Below the pieces are notes generated by a model. The model searched no databases and was not told the DNA's origin. It was given only the letters and a program-made list of their open reading frames with translations. 64,000 nucleotides of DNA from assembly GCA_963827725.1 (NCBI GenBank), contig CAWHBM010000001.1:682001-746000 (forward strand), read 5' to 3'. Position 1 is the first letter of the stretch. Each line of letters starts with the position of its first letter. Both the position numbers and the translations under genes were made by a program. Shown here piece by piece: positions 26,658 through 34,742 of the stretch. Origin of the DNA: VAXT01 sp963827725 (GTDB lineage Bacteria; Actinomycetota; Thermoleophilia; Gaiellales; Gaiellaceae).

Positions 26658-27338
26658 GTGAGCGTCTGGGCGATCTTGGCTGCAGCAGGAAAAGGTGACC
26701 GCCTTGGGCTGGACCGGCCCAAGGCGTTCGCGCCGTTGAACGACCGGCCGCTAATCGCCGAATCCCTCGAGCGCCTCGACGCCTCGGACTGGATCGAGGG
26801 GATCGTGGTCGCGGCGCCGCCGGAGTGGGAGGAGCCGTGCATCCTCGTCGCCGAGGAGGTCGCGGCCGGCAAGGTCGCAGCGACGGTCACCGGCGGCGAG
26901 AGCCGAAGCGAGTCGGTGCGGGCCGCCCTGGCCGAGGTGCCCGAGGAGGCGACGGTCGTGCTCGTGCACGACGCTGCGCGCCCGCTCGTCACCGAGGAGG
27001 TGATCGAGCGAGTGATCACGGGCCTGGACGATGGATGGGACGGGGCAGTTCCGGCCCTCCCGATCGCGGATGCGGTGAAGCGAGTCGAGGGCGAGGCCGT
27101 CGTGGAGACTCTCGACCGCGAAGGGCTGGTCACGGCGCAGACGCCGCAGGCGTTCGTCGCCTCGGCGCTCCGAGATGCCCTCGCCGACGAGACTTTGCAA
27201 CAGACTGTTGCTAAGTCTCCGGACTGCGCGAGCCTCGTCGAGGCTCGCGGGGGTCGAGTCCGGTTCGTCCGAGGCGATCCGCGCTTGCTCAAGGTGACCG
27301 ATGCCGCAGACCTCGAGCTCGTCGCAAGCTGGCTATGA
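26658..27338 (+). CDS. ispD: 2-C-methyl-D-erythritol 4-phosphate cytidylyltransferase
   Basis: 226 residues, GTG start. MEP-pathway enzyme: AAAGKGDRLGLDRPKAF (CTP loop), HDAARPLV, QTPQAF and KVTDAADLELV are in place. At residues about 178-188 a 10-residue segment, ETLQQTVAKS, is encoded by repeat copy 2 and stands where homologues have a short loop ending in TD before the conserved (D/C)ASLVE. The enzyme may still fold because that loop is variable. It overlaps ispF by four bases. Confidence 0.95.
   Translation: MSVWAILAAAGKGDRLGLDRPKAFAPLNDRPLIAESLERLDASDWIEGIVVAAPPEWEEPCILVAEEVAAGKVAATVTGGESRSESVRAALAEVPEEATVVLVHDAARPLVTEEVIERVITGLDDGWDGAVPALPIADAVKRVEGEAVVETLDREGLVTAQTPQAFVASALRDALADETLQQTVAKSPDCASLVEARGGRVRFVRGDPRLLKVTDAADLELVASWL
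27191..27216. repeat. 26-bp near-palindrome, copy 2 (inside ispD)
   Basis: Identical to copy 1. Here it lies in the coding frame and encodes (E)TLQQTVAKS. The shared string with copy 3 is 30 bases, exactly ten codons in the same phase. Confidence 0.9.
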
Positions 27339-27821
27339 GCGACCTTCGGATCGGCCTCGGTGTCGACGCGCACCGCTTTGCGGAGGGAATCCCGCTCGTG
27401 CTCGCAGGCGTCGACTTTCCCGGCGAGCCGGGCCTCGCAGGCCACTCCGACGGCGACGTCGTCGCACACGCCCTCATCGACGCGATCCTCGGCGCAGCAG
27501 GGAGCGGGGACATCGGCGAGCTCTTCCCGTCGGCCGACCCGCAATGGCTCGACGCCTCCTCGATCCGCCTGCTCCAGCGGAGCTACGAGGTCGTCCGGGC
27601 GGCCGGCTTCGAGCTCGTCAACGCCGACTGCGTCCTGATCGGCGAGCAGCCGCAAGATCGCGAGCGTCCGCGTCGCGATGGGCGCCCGACTTGCAGGTGC
27701 GATGGGCGTTGACGTCGACCGTGTCACGGTGCGGGCAACGACTACCGACGGCCTCGGCTTCACCGGCCGCGGCGAGGGTCTCGCCGCCCAAGCGGTTGCG
27801 CTTCTTCGTAAGCCGACATGA
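27335..27821 (+). CDS. ispF: 2-C-methyl-D-erythritol 2,4-cyclodiphosphate synthase, frameshifted
   Basis: Conceptually 161 residues, the normal length. ATG overlaps the ispD stop. GLGVDAHRFAEG gives the zinc-binding Asp and His, followed by HSDGDVVAHALIDAILGA. After VLIGEQP one extra base (27648-27653) shifts the frame; the remainder, KIASVRVAMGARLAGAMG and TTTDGLGFTGRGEG, continues in the next frame to the TGA at 27819. In the given frame the protein ends early at residue 125. Because IspF is essential with IspD, a base-call error is likely. Confidence 0.88.
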
Positions 27822-28537
27822 ACTTCGTCCGGTATGCAGATCGGCCAGACCTGCGGGAGATTCGCTACGAACACCTGTCGCTCCGCACCTTCCCTGAGTA
27901 CATGCACAACAACGCCCCGGGAGCGAAGTACTGGAGCTCGTTGTACGAGGTGCACCCGGACTTTCAGCTCGCCCTGCTGGACGGCGACGAGCTCGTGGCC
28001 GAGTTGCACTCTCTGCCGGCGGCCTGGGACGGCTCGCTGGAAGACCTGCCGCCCGGTTGGGACGACATCTTCCCGCGCGCGTACGAGAGCGGCCGGGAGC
28101 CGGACGCACTGTTCGCGCTCGCGATTTCGGTACTGCCCGAGCGCCAGGGGCAGCGGCTCTCGAGCGTCGTGCTGAACGAGATGCGCTCGGCGGCTCGCAA
28201 CGCCGGCCTCCGGGAACTGGCAGCTCCCGTGCGCCCGACGCTGAAGACTCAGTACCCGCTGATCCCGATCGAGCGCTACATGGAGTGGCGCCGCGAGGAC
28301 GGCTCGCACTTCGACCCCTGGCTCAGGCTGCATGAGCGGGTCGGCGGCAAGATCGTCGCGCCCTCGCCGGTGTCGATGACGATCGAGGGCCCGGTCTCGG
28401 ACTGGGAGGAGTGGACGGGAGTCTGGATGCCCGAGGACGGCGACTACCTGATCCCTGGGGGGCTAGCTCCGGTCGAGGTCCGGGACGGACACGGACGGCA
28501 CATCGAGCCGAACGTCTGGGTCGTGCACCAGGTCTAG
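27818..28537 (+). CDS. GNAT-like N-acetyltransferase
   Basis: 239 residues, ATG overlapping the repaired ispF stop (ATGA). The central part resembles a GNAT fold: LALLDGDELVAELHSLP (beta strands), ISVLPERQGQRLSSVVLNEMRSAARNAG (acetyl-CoA loop, here ERQGQRL) and LAAPVRPT. The C-terminal 70 residues (GGKIVAPSPVSMTIEG to VWVVHQV) extend beyond the minimal domain. Substrate unknown. Its 3' end overlaps the mutY end by four bases. Confidence 0.75.
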   Translation: MNFVRYADRPDLREIRYEHLSLRTFPEYMHNNAPGAKYWSSLYEVHPDFQLALLDGDELVAELHSLPAAWDGSLEDLPPGWDDIFPRAYESGREPDALFALAISVLPERQGQRLSSVVLNEMRSAARNAGLRELAAPVRPTLKTQYPLIPIERYMEWRREDGSHFDPWLRLHERVGGKIVAPSPVSMTIEGPVSDWEEWTGVWMPEDGDYLIPGGLAPVEVRDGHGRHIEPNVWVVHQV

Positions 28538-29253
28538 CTAACGGGGAGGCGAGCGCGGCCGCGCGAGACCTCGACCAGACCGTCGGCCGCGAGCGACTCG
28601 AGAACATCCGGCTCGAGCTCCGCGGCTCGAAGCTCCCCCGAGGCGACCAGCCTCAGAGTGCGGGCGCGCCGTTGGCGGAACGAGCCTTCGAACGGGCTCT
28701 GCTTGCGGAGGGGCTCGTAGCGGCGGCCTCGCGAGGGACACCGCTCGGCGAGTGGGCAGGCCGCGCAGCGCGGGACCCGCGCGAGGCAGATGGTCGCGCC
28801 GAGGTCCATGAGCGCGTGGGCACTCGCCGGCCCGAATGTCCCGCTCGTCCGCTCGATGACGCGACGAACGTTTGTGTCGACCGGAAGCACCGGCGATTCG
28901 TGCGCGAACCGAGCGACTGCGTCGGCCGTGTAGCGGCCGACTCCGGGGAGCTCGGTGAGATCGGCCGGCCATCCCTCGGCGGCGATCCGGCGCGCGGCGC
29001 GGTGCAGGTTGAGCGCCCGCCGGTTGTAGCCGAGGCCCTGCCACTCGCGGATGACGTCGCCCGGGCTCGCCGCGGCGAGTGCCTCAACTGTCGGCCAGCG
29101 CTCGAGGAAGGCGAGATAGCGGGGGACGACGCGGGCAACCTGCGTCTGCTGAAGCATGACCTCCGAGACGAGGATGGCGTACGGGTCGCGGGTTCGCCGC
29201 CAGGGCAGATCGCGGCCGTGCTCGCCGAACCACTCGAGCAGCGCCTTCTCCAC
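28534..29253 (-). CDS. mutY: A/G-specific adenine glycosylase, short form
   Basis: 239 residues from a GTG overlapping the previous stop (TAGTG). MutY features: SEVMLQQTQVARV (catalytic Glu with the LQQTQ signature), HhH ELPGVGRYTADAV, catalytic Asp in PVDTNVRRV, and the 4Fe-4S ligands C-x6-C-x2-C-x5-C in CLARVPRCAACPLAERC. It removes adenine opposite 8-oxoguanine. The NUDIX-like C-terminal domain of E. coli MutY is absent, as in other short actinobacterial forms. Confidence 0.9.
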   Translation of the reverse strand: MEKALLEWFGEHGRDLPWRRTRDPYAILVSEVMLQQTQVARVVPRYLAFLERWPTVEALAAASPGDVIREWQGLGYNRRALNLHRAARRIAAEGWPADLTELPGVGRYTADAVARFAHESPVLPVDTNVRRVIERTSGTFGPASAHALMDLGATICLARVPRCAACPLAERCPSRGRRYEPLRKQSPFEGSFRQRRARTLRLVASGELRAAELEPDVLESLAADGLVEVSRGRARLPVS

Positions 29254-29864
29254 TAGTGAACGACGCGGATGTTGAACGTCGGGCTGCCGACGACTCCCAT
29301 CAGCCTCAGCCAGATCGGCAGGTACATCTCCATCGCGCGGGCGCCGGTGATGTCGCCGAGGTCGTGGATCCGGTCGGCCGGCCAGCCGAAGCTGTGAAGA
29401 ATCCCGGACGTCACCTGCGCCTTCGCATCCTCGTCGTTTCCGCAGATGAAGAGATCGTGCTCGTCGGGCACGCTTCCCGGGTCGACCATGACGCTGGCGT
29501 TCACCATGTTCAGCGTCTTGACGACCTTGGTCTCCGGGAACGCCCGCTGGATCTGCTCGCCGAGGCTGTCGTCGTTGCACACCGAGAGCGTCGGCGGCAT
29601 GCCCTTTGAGAAGTCGAGCGCGTTGGCGACATCGACGAGGACCTTGCCGGCGAGGTTCTCGGTGCCTGCAGCGCCGAGCGCCTCGAGCGAGGCGGTTCCC
29701 GCTGTGCAGTTGAAGACCAGCTCGCCGTGAGCGGCCGCATCAGCGAACGCCACGGCGTCCTCGCCGGCCGACCGAGAGCCGATTTGCACGTCGTGCCCCA
29801 GTTCGCGCAGCTTGGTCGCGATCGTCTTCCCGACCGTTCCGGTTCCAAGCACACCGATTTTCAT
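29253..29864 (-). CDS. NADPH-dependent F420 reductase-like oxidoreductase
   Basis: 203 residues; the ATG at 29864 has a GAGAGGAGG site and is preferred over the longer frame. Rossmann fold GVLGTGTVGKTIATKLRELGHDV with GSRS (NADP 2'-phosphate recognition), followed by FNCTAG, VDVAN and VKTLNMVNA. Similar to coenzyme F420-dependent NADP oxidoreductases (FNO/NpdG), although many such proteins do not use F420. Coupled to mutY. Confidence 0.83.
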   Translation of the reverse strand: MKIGVLGTGTVGKTIATKLRELGHDVQIGSRSAGEDAVAFADAAAHGELVFNCTAGTASLEALGAAGTENLAGKVLVDVANALDFSKGMPPTLSVCNDDSLGEQIQRAFPETKVVKTLNMVNASVMVDPGSVPDEHDLFICGNDEDAKAQVTSGILHSFGWPADRIHDLGDITGARAMEMYLPIWLRLMGVVGSPTFNIRVVH

Positions 29865-29894
29865 CGCTCCTCCTCTCGACTCTACGATCACAGG

Positions 29895-30365
29895 ATGGCG
29901 CCGCTGCGTGACGCACAGCTCACTGAAGCGACACTACTGGCACGGCTGCAGGAGCGCGCCTCGGTCGCGGCCTTCGCGCACGTCTTTCCACCCGAGCGAT
30001 TTCCGTTTCCGCGGGAAGCAGTATTCGAGCGTTGGGCGCAGGCTCTCGAGGATCCAGCGGCGTCGGTGATGGTCGCCGAGCGAGCCGAGGAACCCGTCGG
30101 AGTCGTCCTCGTGCGTCCCGAGTGGCTCGAGGGGCTCTACGTCGTGCCGGAGTGGTGGGGGAAGGGCGTCGCGGCGGAGCTTCACGATCGTGCGCTCGAG
30201 ATCGTGCGCGAGCTCGGTTCGACGCGCTTTCACCTCTGGGTTCTCGAAGCCAACGCGCGGGCAAGGCATTTTTACGAACGACGCGGCTGGCAGGAAAACG
30301 GGCAGACCCGCGTGGTGCCGTTTCCGCCCAACCCGCTCGACGTCGGGTACACCCTCGACTTCTAG
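29895..30365 (+). CDS. GNAT N-acetyltransferase
   Basis: 156 residues. ATG shortly downstream of an ACAGG site. Acetyl-CoA-binding region LYVVPEWWGKGVAAELHDRALE (Q/RxxGxG/A variant WGKGVA) and the terminal LWVLEANARARHFYERRGW motif are typical GNAT motifs A and B. Substrate not predictable. Sits 12 bases before gltX on the same strand. Confidence 0.87.
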   Translation: MAPLRDAQLTEATLLARLQERASVAAFAHVFPPERFPFPREAVFERWAQALEDPAASVMVAERAEEPVGVVLVRPEWLEGLYVVPEWWGKGVAAELHDRALEIVRELGSTRFHLWVLEANARARHFYERRGWQENGQTRVVPFPPNPLDVGYTLDF

Positions 30366-30377
30366 ACTGGGCAAACC

Positions 30378-31394
30378 GTGACCAGAGTCCGCTTCGCACC
30401 CAGCCCGACCGGCTCGCTGCACGTCGGCAATGCCCTGAGCGCGGTCGCGAACCGCGATTTCGGGGACTGGATGCTGCTGCGGATCGACGACACGGATGCC
30501 GCCCGCAACATTCCCGGCGGAGAGGAAGAGCTTCTTCGTGACCTTGAGTGGTTGGAGATCGCCTGGGACGAGGGCCCGGTGCGCCAGAGCGAGCGCCAGG
30601 ACATCTATCGAGCCGCCGCCGAGACTTTGCAACAGACTGTTGCTAAGTCCGACGAGGGCGGCGCTGTCATGTTCGGAACCGTCACGCTGCTTCGGCCCGA
30701 TGGCACTGCGACCTACCAACTGGCCAGTGTCGTCGACGACGTCGAGTTCGGGATCACGCACGTCATTCGCGGTAACGACCACCGCCCGAACGAGCAGTTG
30801 CACCGCGAGCTGACCGAGGCCTTGGGCGCAACGCCTCCGGAGTACGTCCACCACGGATTGATCCTCGGCGAGGACGGGCGGAAGCTCTCGAAGCGGGAGT
30901 TCGGCGCGACCGTCGCCTCTCTGCGCGAGGCGGGAATCCCGGCCGTGGCCGTGCGGGGCTACCTGGACGAGTTGGGGATCCCCAAGCACGACGTGCACTA
31001 CGACCTCTCGCGGATCCGCCGTCTTGCGATCGAGGCGATCGGTGCGATGTCCGACGAGGCGCTGGCGGCGGCGGCCGAAGCTCCACTCGAGGTCGTCCCG
31101 GCGCTCCGCGGGGCGCGCGACCTCGTCGAGGCGCGCGAGTACGCGCGGCAGGTGCTCGAGCCGGAGCCGGTCTCGCTCGGGGAGGAGGCAAGGCTGACGC
31201 TCGAGCGCTTCAGGGAGCTGCGGTCTAACGGCGGCGAGGCGAAGGAGATCGTCCGCGAGCTGAAGGCCGTCGGCGGGAACCTGAAGGCGTTGCGGCTCGC
31301 GCTGACCGGCCGGGAGCGCGGTCCCGAGCTCTGGGCGATCGTCGCCGCACTGCCTCGGGAAGAGGCATTGCGGAGGGTCGATGCGGCTCTATAA
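30378..31394 (+). CDS. gltX: glutamyl-tRNA synthetase-type class I ligase, compact and carrying repeat copy 3
   Basis: 338 residues from GTG, versus roughly 460-490 for standard GluRS. The HIGH-type motif is PSPTGSLHVGN (about 7-17), the KMSKS-type motif is KLSKR, and YQLASVVDD plus THVIRGNDHRPN match the catalytic core. The C-terminal part (about 240-338) resembles a reduced anticodon-binding domain (LKALRLALTGRERGPELW). Where the usual connecting-peptide/zinc region would follow IYRAAAE, only ETLQQTVAKS (encoded by the repeat) and a few residues lead to GTVTLLRPDGTATYQLA. About 90 residues of a normal GluRS are missing there. Confidence 0.85.
   Translation: MTRVRFAPSPTGSLHVGNALSAVANRDFGDWMLLRIDDTDAARNIPGGEEELLRDLEWLEIAWDEGPVRQSERQDIYRAAAETLQQTVAKSDEGGAVMFGTVTLLRPDGTATYQLASVVDDVEFGITHVIRGNDHRPNEQLHRELTEALGATPPEYVHHGLILGEDGRKLSKREFGATVASLREAGIPAVAVRGYLDELGIPKHDVHYDLSRIRRLAIEAIGAMSDEALAAAAEAPLEVVPALRGARDLVEAREYARQVLEPEPVSLGEEARLTLERFRELRSNGGEAKEIVRELKAVGGNLKALRLALTGRERGPELWAIVAALPREEALRRVDAAL
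30623..30648. repeat. 26-bp near-palindrome, copy 3 (inside gltX)
   Basis: Identical to copies 1 and 2 and read in the same frame as in ispD (TLQQTVAKS). It lies at the point where the connecting-peptide region of GluRS would be expected. Confidence 0.9.
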
Positions 31395-32673
31395 CACCGC
31401 GACGCGGGCGCTCGAGGAGCTGCCGCAGCCGGAGGAGGGCCGGATCGGGATGTACTTCTGCGGCGCGACCGTCTACGCGCGCGCGCACGTTGGGAATGCG
31501 CGCCCCTTCGTGATCGGCATGTGGCTGCGCGCGTGGCTGCGCGAGCTCGGATACGAGGCGACGCTCGTCCACAACATCACCGACATCAACGACAAGATCT
31601 ACGCCGCGGCACCCGGTCGGAGCGCTGAGCTCGCCGAGGAGGCCTCGCAGTGGTACATCGAGGACACGGGCGACCTCGGCCTCGGCCAGCCCGACCACGT
31701 GCCGAAGGCGACCGAGACGATCGACGAGATCGTCGCGCTGATCGAGGAGCTCGTCGAGCGCGATCTTGCGTACGAGGCTGGTGGCGACGTCTACTACCGC
31801 GTCGGGCGCTTTCCCGACTACGGCCGGCTCTCGGGGCGTCACGACGACGAGTCCGCGATGCGGAATCCGTCGGAAGAGGAAGAGCAGAGCGCTCTCAAAC
31901 AAGATCCCCGCGACTTCGCGCTCTGGAAGGCGCACAAAGAGGGCGAGGACACGTCGTGGGAATCCCCGTGGGGGCGGGGACGGCCCGGCTGGCACATCGA
32001 GTGCTCGGCGATGGCCGAGAAGTTCCTCGGCCCGGTCTTCGAGATCCACGGGGGAGGGCTCGACCTCGTCTTTCCGCACCACGAGAACGAGGTCGCCCAG
32101 TCGCGGGGCGCCGGGCGGGAGTTCGCTCGGATCTGGATGCACAACGGGATGCTCCAATTCACGGGCGAGAAGATGTCCAAGTCCGTCGGGAACTTCGTGA
32201 CGCTGCGGGATGCAATCGACGAGTGGGGCGCCGAGACGCTGCTGATGCTCTTCCTCGGCGCTCACTGGCGTAAGCCGATGGACTACTCCGACGAGACGCT
32301 TGCGGCGGTGAAGGCGCGGGCAGAGGGGTTCCGCGAGGTGTTCCGCAATCCCTCCGAGCCGGGAGGCTCCTGGGACGACTTGGTCGGAGCGCTCAAGGAC
32401 GACTTCAACACCCCGGAGGCGCTTGCCGTCATGCACGAATGGCGCGATCACGATCTGTTGCGCCGCGGCCTCGAGCTGTTCGGGCTCGGCTCGCTCGCCG
32501 AGGAGGAAGCCGCTCCCGATGAGTTGCACGGCCTTGCGCGGCAACGTACAGAGGTCCGGGCAGGCGGCGACTACGACGAGGCCGACCGGCTTCGCCAGGA
32601 GATCGAAGACGCCGGCTGGGAGGTGCGGGACGTTGCCGGCGAGCCGGGATATCAACTCGTCCCAAAACGGTGA
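31381..32673 (+). CDS. cysS: cysteinyl-tRNA synthetase
   Basis: 430 residues, overlapping gltX by 14 bases. CGATVYARAHVGNAR (first zinc ligand and HIGH-type motif), GWHIECSAMA (second zinc Cys), FPHHENEVAQ (zinc His) and EKMSKSVGN (KMSKS) identify CysRS. A DALR-type C-terminal domain follows. Somewhat shorter than E. coli CysRS (461). The gltX-cysS-rlmB-yacP-sigH order is conserved. Confidence 0.95.
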   Translation: MRLYNTATRALEELPQPEEGRIGMYFCGATVYARAHVGNARPFVIGMWLRAWLRELGYEATLVHNITDINDKIYAAAPGRSAELAEEASQWYIEDTGDLGLGQPDHVPKATETIDEIVALIEELVERDLAYEAGGDVYYRVGRFPDYGRLSGRHDDESAMRNPSEEEEQSALKQDPRDFALWKAHKEGEDTSWESPWGRGRPGWHIECSAMAEKFLGPVFEIHGGGLDLVFPHHENEVAQSRGAGREFARIWMHNGMLQFTGEKMSKSVGNFVTLRDAIDEWGAETLLMLFLGAHWRKPMDYSDETLAAVKARAEGFREVFRNPSEPGGSWDDLVGALKDDFNTPEALAVMHEWRDHDLLRRGLELFGLGSLAEEEAAPDELHGLARQRTEVRAGGDYDEADRLRQEIEDAGWEVRDVAGEPGYQLVPKR

Positions 32674-33386
32674 CCGCAGCCGCGGAGCAGATCTACGGTC
32701 GGCGCGCCGTGCGCGAAGCCCTTCGGGGCCGACGCGACGTGCTCGAGGTCTGGGCGAGCGAGCGGGCAGTTGCCGCAGAGCCGTGGCTCTCCGACGGTGG
32801 GCCTCGTGTGCACGTAAAGCCCGAGCGCGAGCTGACCGACGCCGCGGGCACCCGCGACCACCAGGGCGTAGTCGCGCGGGTCGAGCCGTACCGGTACGCG
32901 GACGCGTTCGAGCTTGCGGCCGAGCCGAGCCCGTTGCTCGTCTGCCTCGACCGCGTGACGGATCCGCACAACCTCGGGGCCGTGTGCCGGAGCGCCGATG
33001 GAGCGGGCGCGACGGGCGTGATCGTCCCGGCCCACGGGTCGGCCCGGGTGACGCCGGCGGTTTGCCGCTCCTCGGCAGGAGCAGTCGAGCACGTCAGGGT
33101 CGCGGTCGTGCCGAACCTCGCCCGCTACCTCGAACAGGTGAAGGGCCCGGACCTCTGGGTGTACGGCGCGGCGGGCGAGTCGGGCAAGCCGATGTGGGAG
33201 ACCGACCTCACGGGCGGCGCGGCCTTCGTCTTCGGCGCTGAGGGCCGCGGGCTACGGCCCCTGGTGCGCCGCACCTGCGACGAGCTCGTCTCGATTCCGC
33301 TCGCCGGCAGCGTCGAGTCACTGAACGTGAGCGTCGCCGCGGCCGTCCTGCTCTACGAGGCTCGAAGGCAGCGCAACGGTGCCTGA
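32670..33386 (+). CDS. rlmB: TrmH/SpoU-family 23S rRNA 2'-O-ribose methyltransferase (RlmB-like)
   Basis: 238 residues, GTG start with four-base overlap. N-terminal substrate-binding domain (QIYGRRAVREALRG) and C-terminal SPOUT knot: CLDRVTDPHNLGAVCRSADGAGA (motif 1), FVFGAEGRGL (motif 2), IPLAGSVESLNVSVAAAVLLYE (motif 3). Family members methylate G2251 of 23S rRNA. Confidence 0.93.
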   Translation: MTAAAEQIYGRRAVREALRGRRDVLEVWASERAVAAEPWLSDGGPRVHVKPERELTDAAGTRDHQGVVARVEPYRYADAFELAAEPSPLLVCLDRVTDPHNLGAVCRSADGAGATGVIVPAHGSARVTPAVCRSSAGAVEHVRVAVVPNLARYLEQVKGPDLWVYGAAGESGKPMWETDLTGGAAFVFGAEGRGLRPLVRRTCDELVSIPLAGSVESLNVSVAAAVLLYEARRQRNGA

Positions 33387-33816
33387 GCCCACGCTCTACC
33401 TCTTCGACGGGTTCAACCTCCTGCACCTGGGTGGCTTCGAGGACTCGCGGGAGCTGACCGACAAGCTCGCAAGCTTCGTCGCGGAGAAGGGCGCGCGGGG
33501 GGTGCTCGTCTTCGACGGAAGTGGGGAGGACCTGAGCTATGGGCCGCTCGAGGTCCGCTTCGCCGAGGACGCCGACACGTTGCTCGAAAGACTCGCGGCA
33601 GAAAATCGCGACCAGGAGCGGGTCTGCCTCGTCTCGTCCGACTCGGCCGTGCGTGGAACCTCGGGCCAGCAGGTGATGAAGCTCTCCTCGGCGACGTTCA
33701 CGCGCGACTTTGCGCTGGAGACCCACGCGGAGGGGAAGCCGATGCGTGTCGAGGACATGCTCGACCCCGAAACCAGGGAACGGCTCGAGCAGCTGCGCCG
33801 CGGTCAAGGTCCATAA
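33379..33816 (+). CDS. NYN-domain ribonuclease (YacP/Rae1 family)
   Basis: 145 residues from a GTG within the end of rlmB. PIN-like NYN fold: LFDGFNLLHL at the N-terminus (Asp and Asn of the active site), GVLVFDGSG, and CLVSSDSAVRG. In Bacillus the orthologue Rae1 is a ribosome-associated endoribonuclease; that role is inferred here from family and position before sigH. Confidence 0.87.
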   Translation: MPEPTLYLFDGFNLLHLGGFEDSRELTDKLASFVAEKGARGVLVFDGSGEDLSYGPLEVRFAEDADTLLERLAAENRDQERVCLVSSDSAVRGTSGQQVMKLSSATFTRDFALETHAEGKPMRVEDMLDPETRERLEQLRRGQGP

Positions 33817-33839
33817 GAAACGGGACCTTTGCAGTTTTC

Positions 33840-33868
33840 TTGTAATTCCTTGCGATAGTTGCTATCTT
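33840..33868 (+). promoter_or_regulatory. sigma-A-type promoter for sigH
   Basis: TTGTAA (33840-33845), a 17-base spacer and TATCTT (33863-33868) give well-spaced -35 and -10 boxes in a conspicuously AT-rich gap between yacP and sigH. A leader hairpin (GGGTGAG at 33882-33888 with CTCACCC at 33899-33905) lies between this promoter and the start codon. Confidence 0.6.
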
Positions 33869-33920
33869 CGCGCTAGCGAAAGGGTGAGATTGCAAGCGCT
33901 CACCCAGACCCCTCTCACAT

Positions 33921-34592
33921 ATGGCAGCAGCCGCCCGTCCAGCCCCCGCACTCCGCCGACAACAGAAGGCGGAGCGAGAGCTCGCGGATTTGCAGCTCGT
34001 AGTCAGGGCGCGGAACGGTGACGACGGAGCGATGGATCAGCTCATCCGCCGCTACACCGGCTTCGTTCGGCTGAAGGCGAGCTCGTACTTCCTGGCCGGC
34101 GGCGACGGCGAGGATCTCGTGCAGGAAGGGCTGATCGGGCTCTACAAAGCGGTCCGCGACTTCCGGCACGACAAGGAGACCTCGTTCCGCTCTTTCGCCG
34201 AGCTCTGCGTGACCCGGCAGATCATCACGGCGATCAAGACAGCCACGCGTTTCAAGCACGCTCCGCTGAACACCTACGTCTCGTTCAGCCATACCCCGGC
34301 AGGACAGGACGGCGACGGCGAGTGCACGCTCGGCGACGCGCTACCGGGGTCGCCCGTGAACGACCCGGCCGTCTGCGTGATCTCGACCGAGGAGCTGCAG
34401 AGCCTCGTCTTCTGCCTCGGCTCGGGCCTGTCGAAGCTCGAAGCCGATGCGCTGCGGCTCTACCTGGAAGGCGAGTCGTACGAGGACATGGCAGTGATCC
34501 TCGGCTGTGACACGAAGACGATCGACAACGCCCTCCAGCGGGTCAAGCGGAAGATCTACACGCACCAGCGCTCGCGCCAGGTTCTTCAGTAG
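33921..34592 (+). CDS. sigH: SigH-like RNA polymerase sigma factor
   Basis: 223 residues. Region 2 has DQLIRRYTGFVRLKASSYFLAGGDGEDLVQEGLIGL (2.1-2.2) and SFRSFAELCVTRQIITAIKTATR (2.3-2.4); region 4 has LSKLEADALRLYLEGESYEDMAVILGCDTKTIDNALQRVKRKI. Layout and neighbourhood match the sporulation/stationary-phase factor SigH of Bacillus; in non-sporulating actinobacteria its regulon is unknown. No clear Shine-Dalgarno site. A tRNA gene follows 23 bases after the stop. Confidence 0.92.
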   Translation: MAAAARPAPALRRQQKAERELADLQLVVRARNGDDGAMDQLIRRYTGFVRLKASSYFLAGGDGEDLVQEGLIGLYKAVRDFRHDKETSFRSFAELCVTRQIITAIKTATRFKHAPLNTYVSFSHTPAGQDGDGECTLGDALPGSPVNDPAVCVISTEELQSLVFCLGSGLSKLEADALRLYLEGESYEDMAVILGCDTKTIDNALQRVKRKIYTHQRSRQVLQ

Positions 34593-34615
34593 CGGCGGCT
34601 ACGATTCGGGTGCAG

Positions 34616-34687
34616 GCCGGAGTAGCTCAGGGGTAGAGCACCGCTTTTGTAAACCGCGGGCCGGGGGTTCGAATCCCTCCTCCGGCT
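34616..34687 (+). tRNA. tRNA-Thr (TGT)
   Basis: Cloverleaf: acceptor GCCGGAG/CTCCGGC, D arm GCTC-AGGGGTA-GAGC, anticodon loop TTTGTAA giving TGT, five-base variable loop, T arm GGGGG-TTCGAAT-CCCTC. The CCA end is not encoded. The anticodon stem as given (CCGCT and ACCGC) has two C-C mismatches, whereas CCGCT with AGCGG would pair fully. Confidence 0.87.
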
Positions 34688-34702
34688 CCTCGACTAGCTA
34701 CG

Positions 34703-34735
34703 ATGCGCGTGGCGCCTCCGGGTGCCGTCTCATGA
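34703..34735 (+). CDS. possible leader peptide upstream of the ABC-F gene
   Basis: A 10-codon ORF (MRVAPPGAVS) lies between the tRNA and the paired repeats before the ABC-F start. It contains Pro-Pro, a pause-prone pair. No clear ribosome-binding site is visible, so translation is speculative. Confidence 0.25.
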   Translation: MRVAPPGAVS

Positions 34736-34742
34736 CGGATCG

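Noticed and set aside
26081..28333. 750-codon minus-strand ORF over carD-ispD-ispF
   Set aside because: Antisense shadow typical of high-GC DNA; the plus-strand genes have clear families and ribosome-binding sites.
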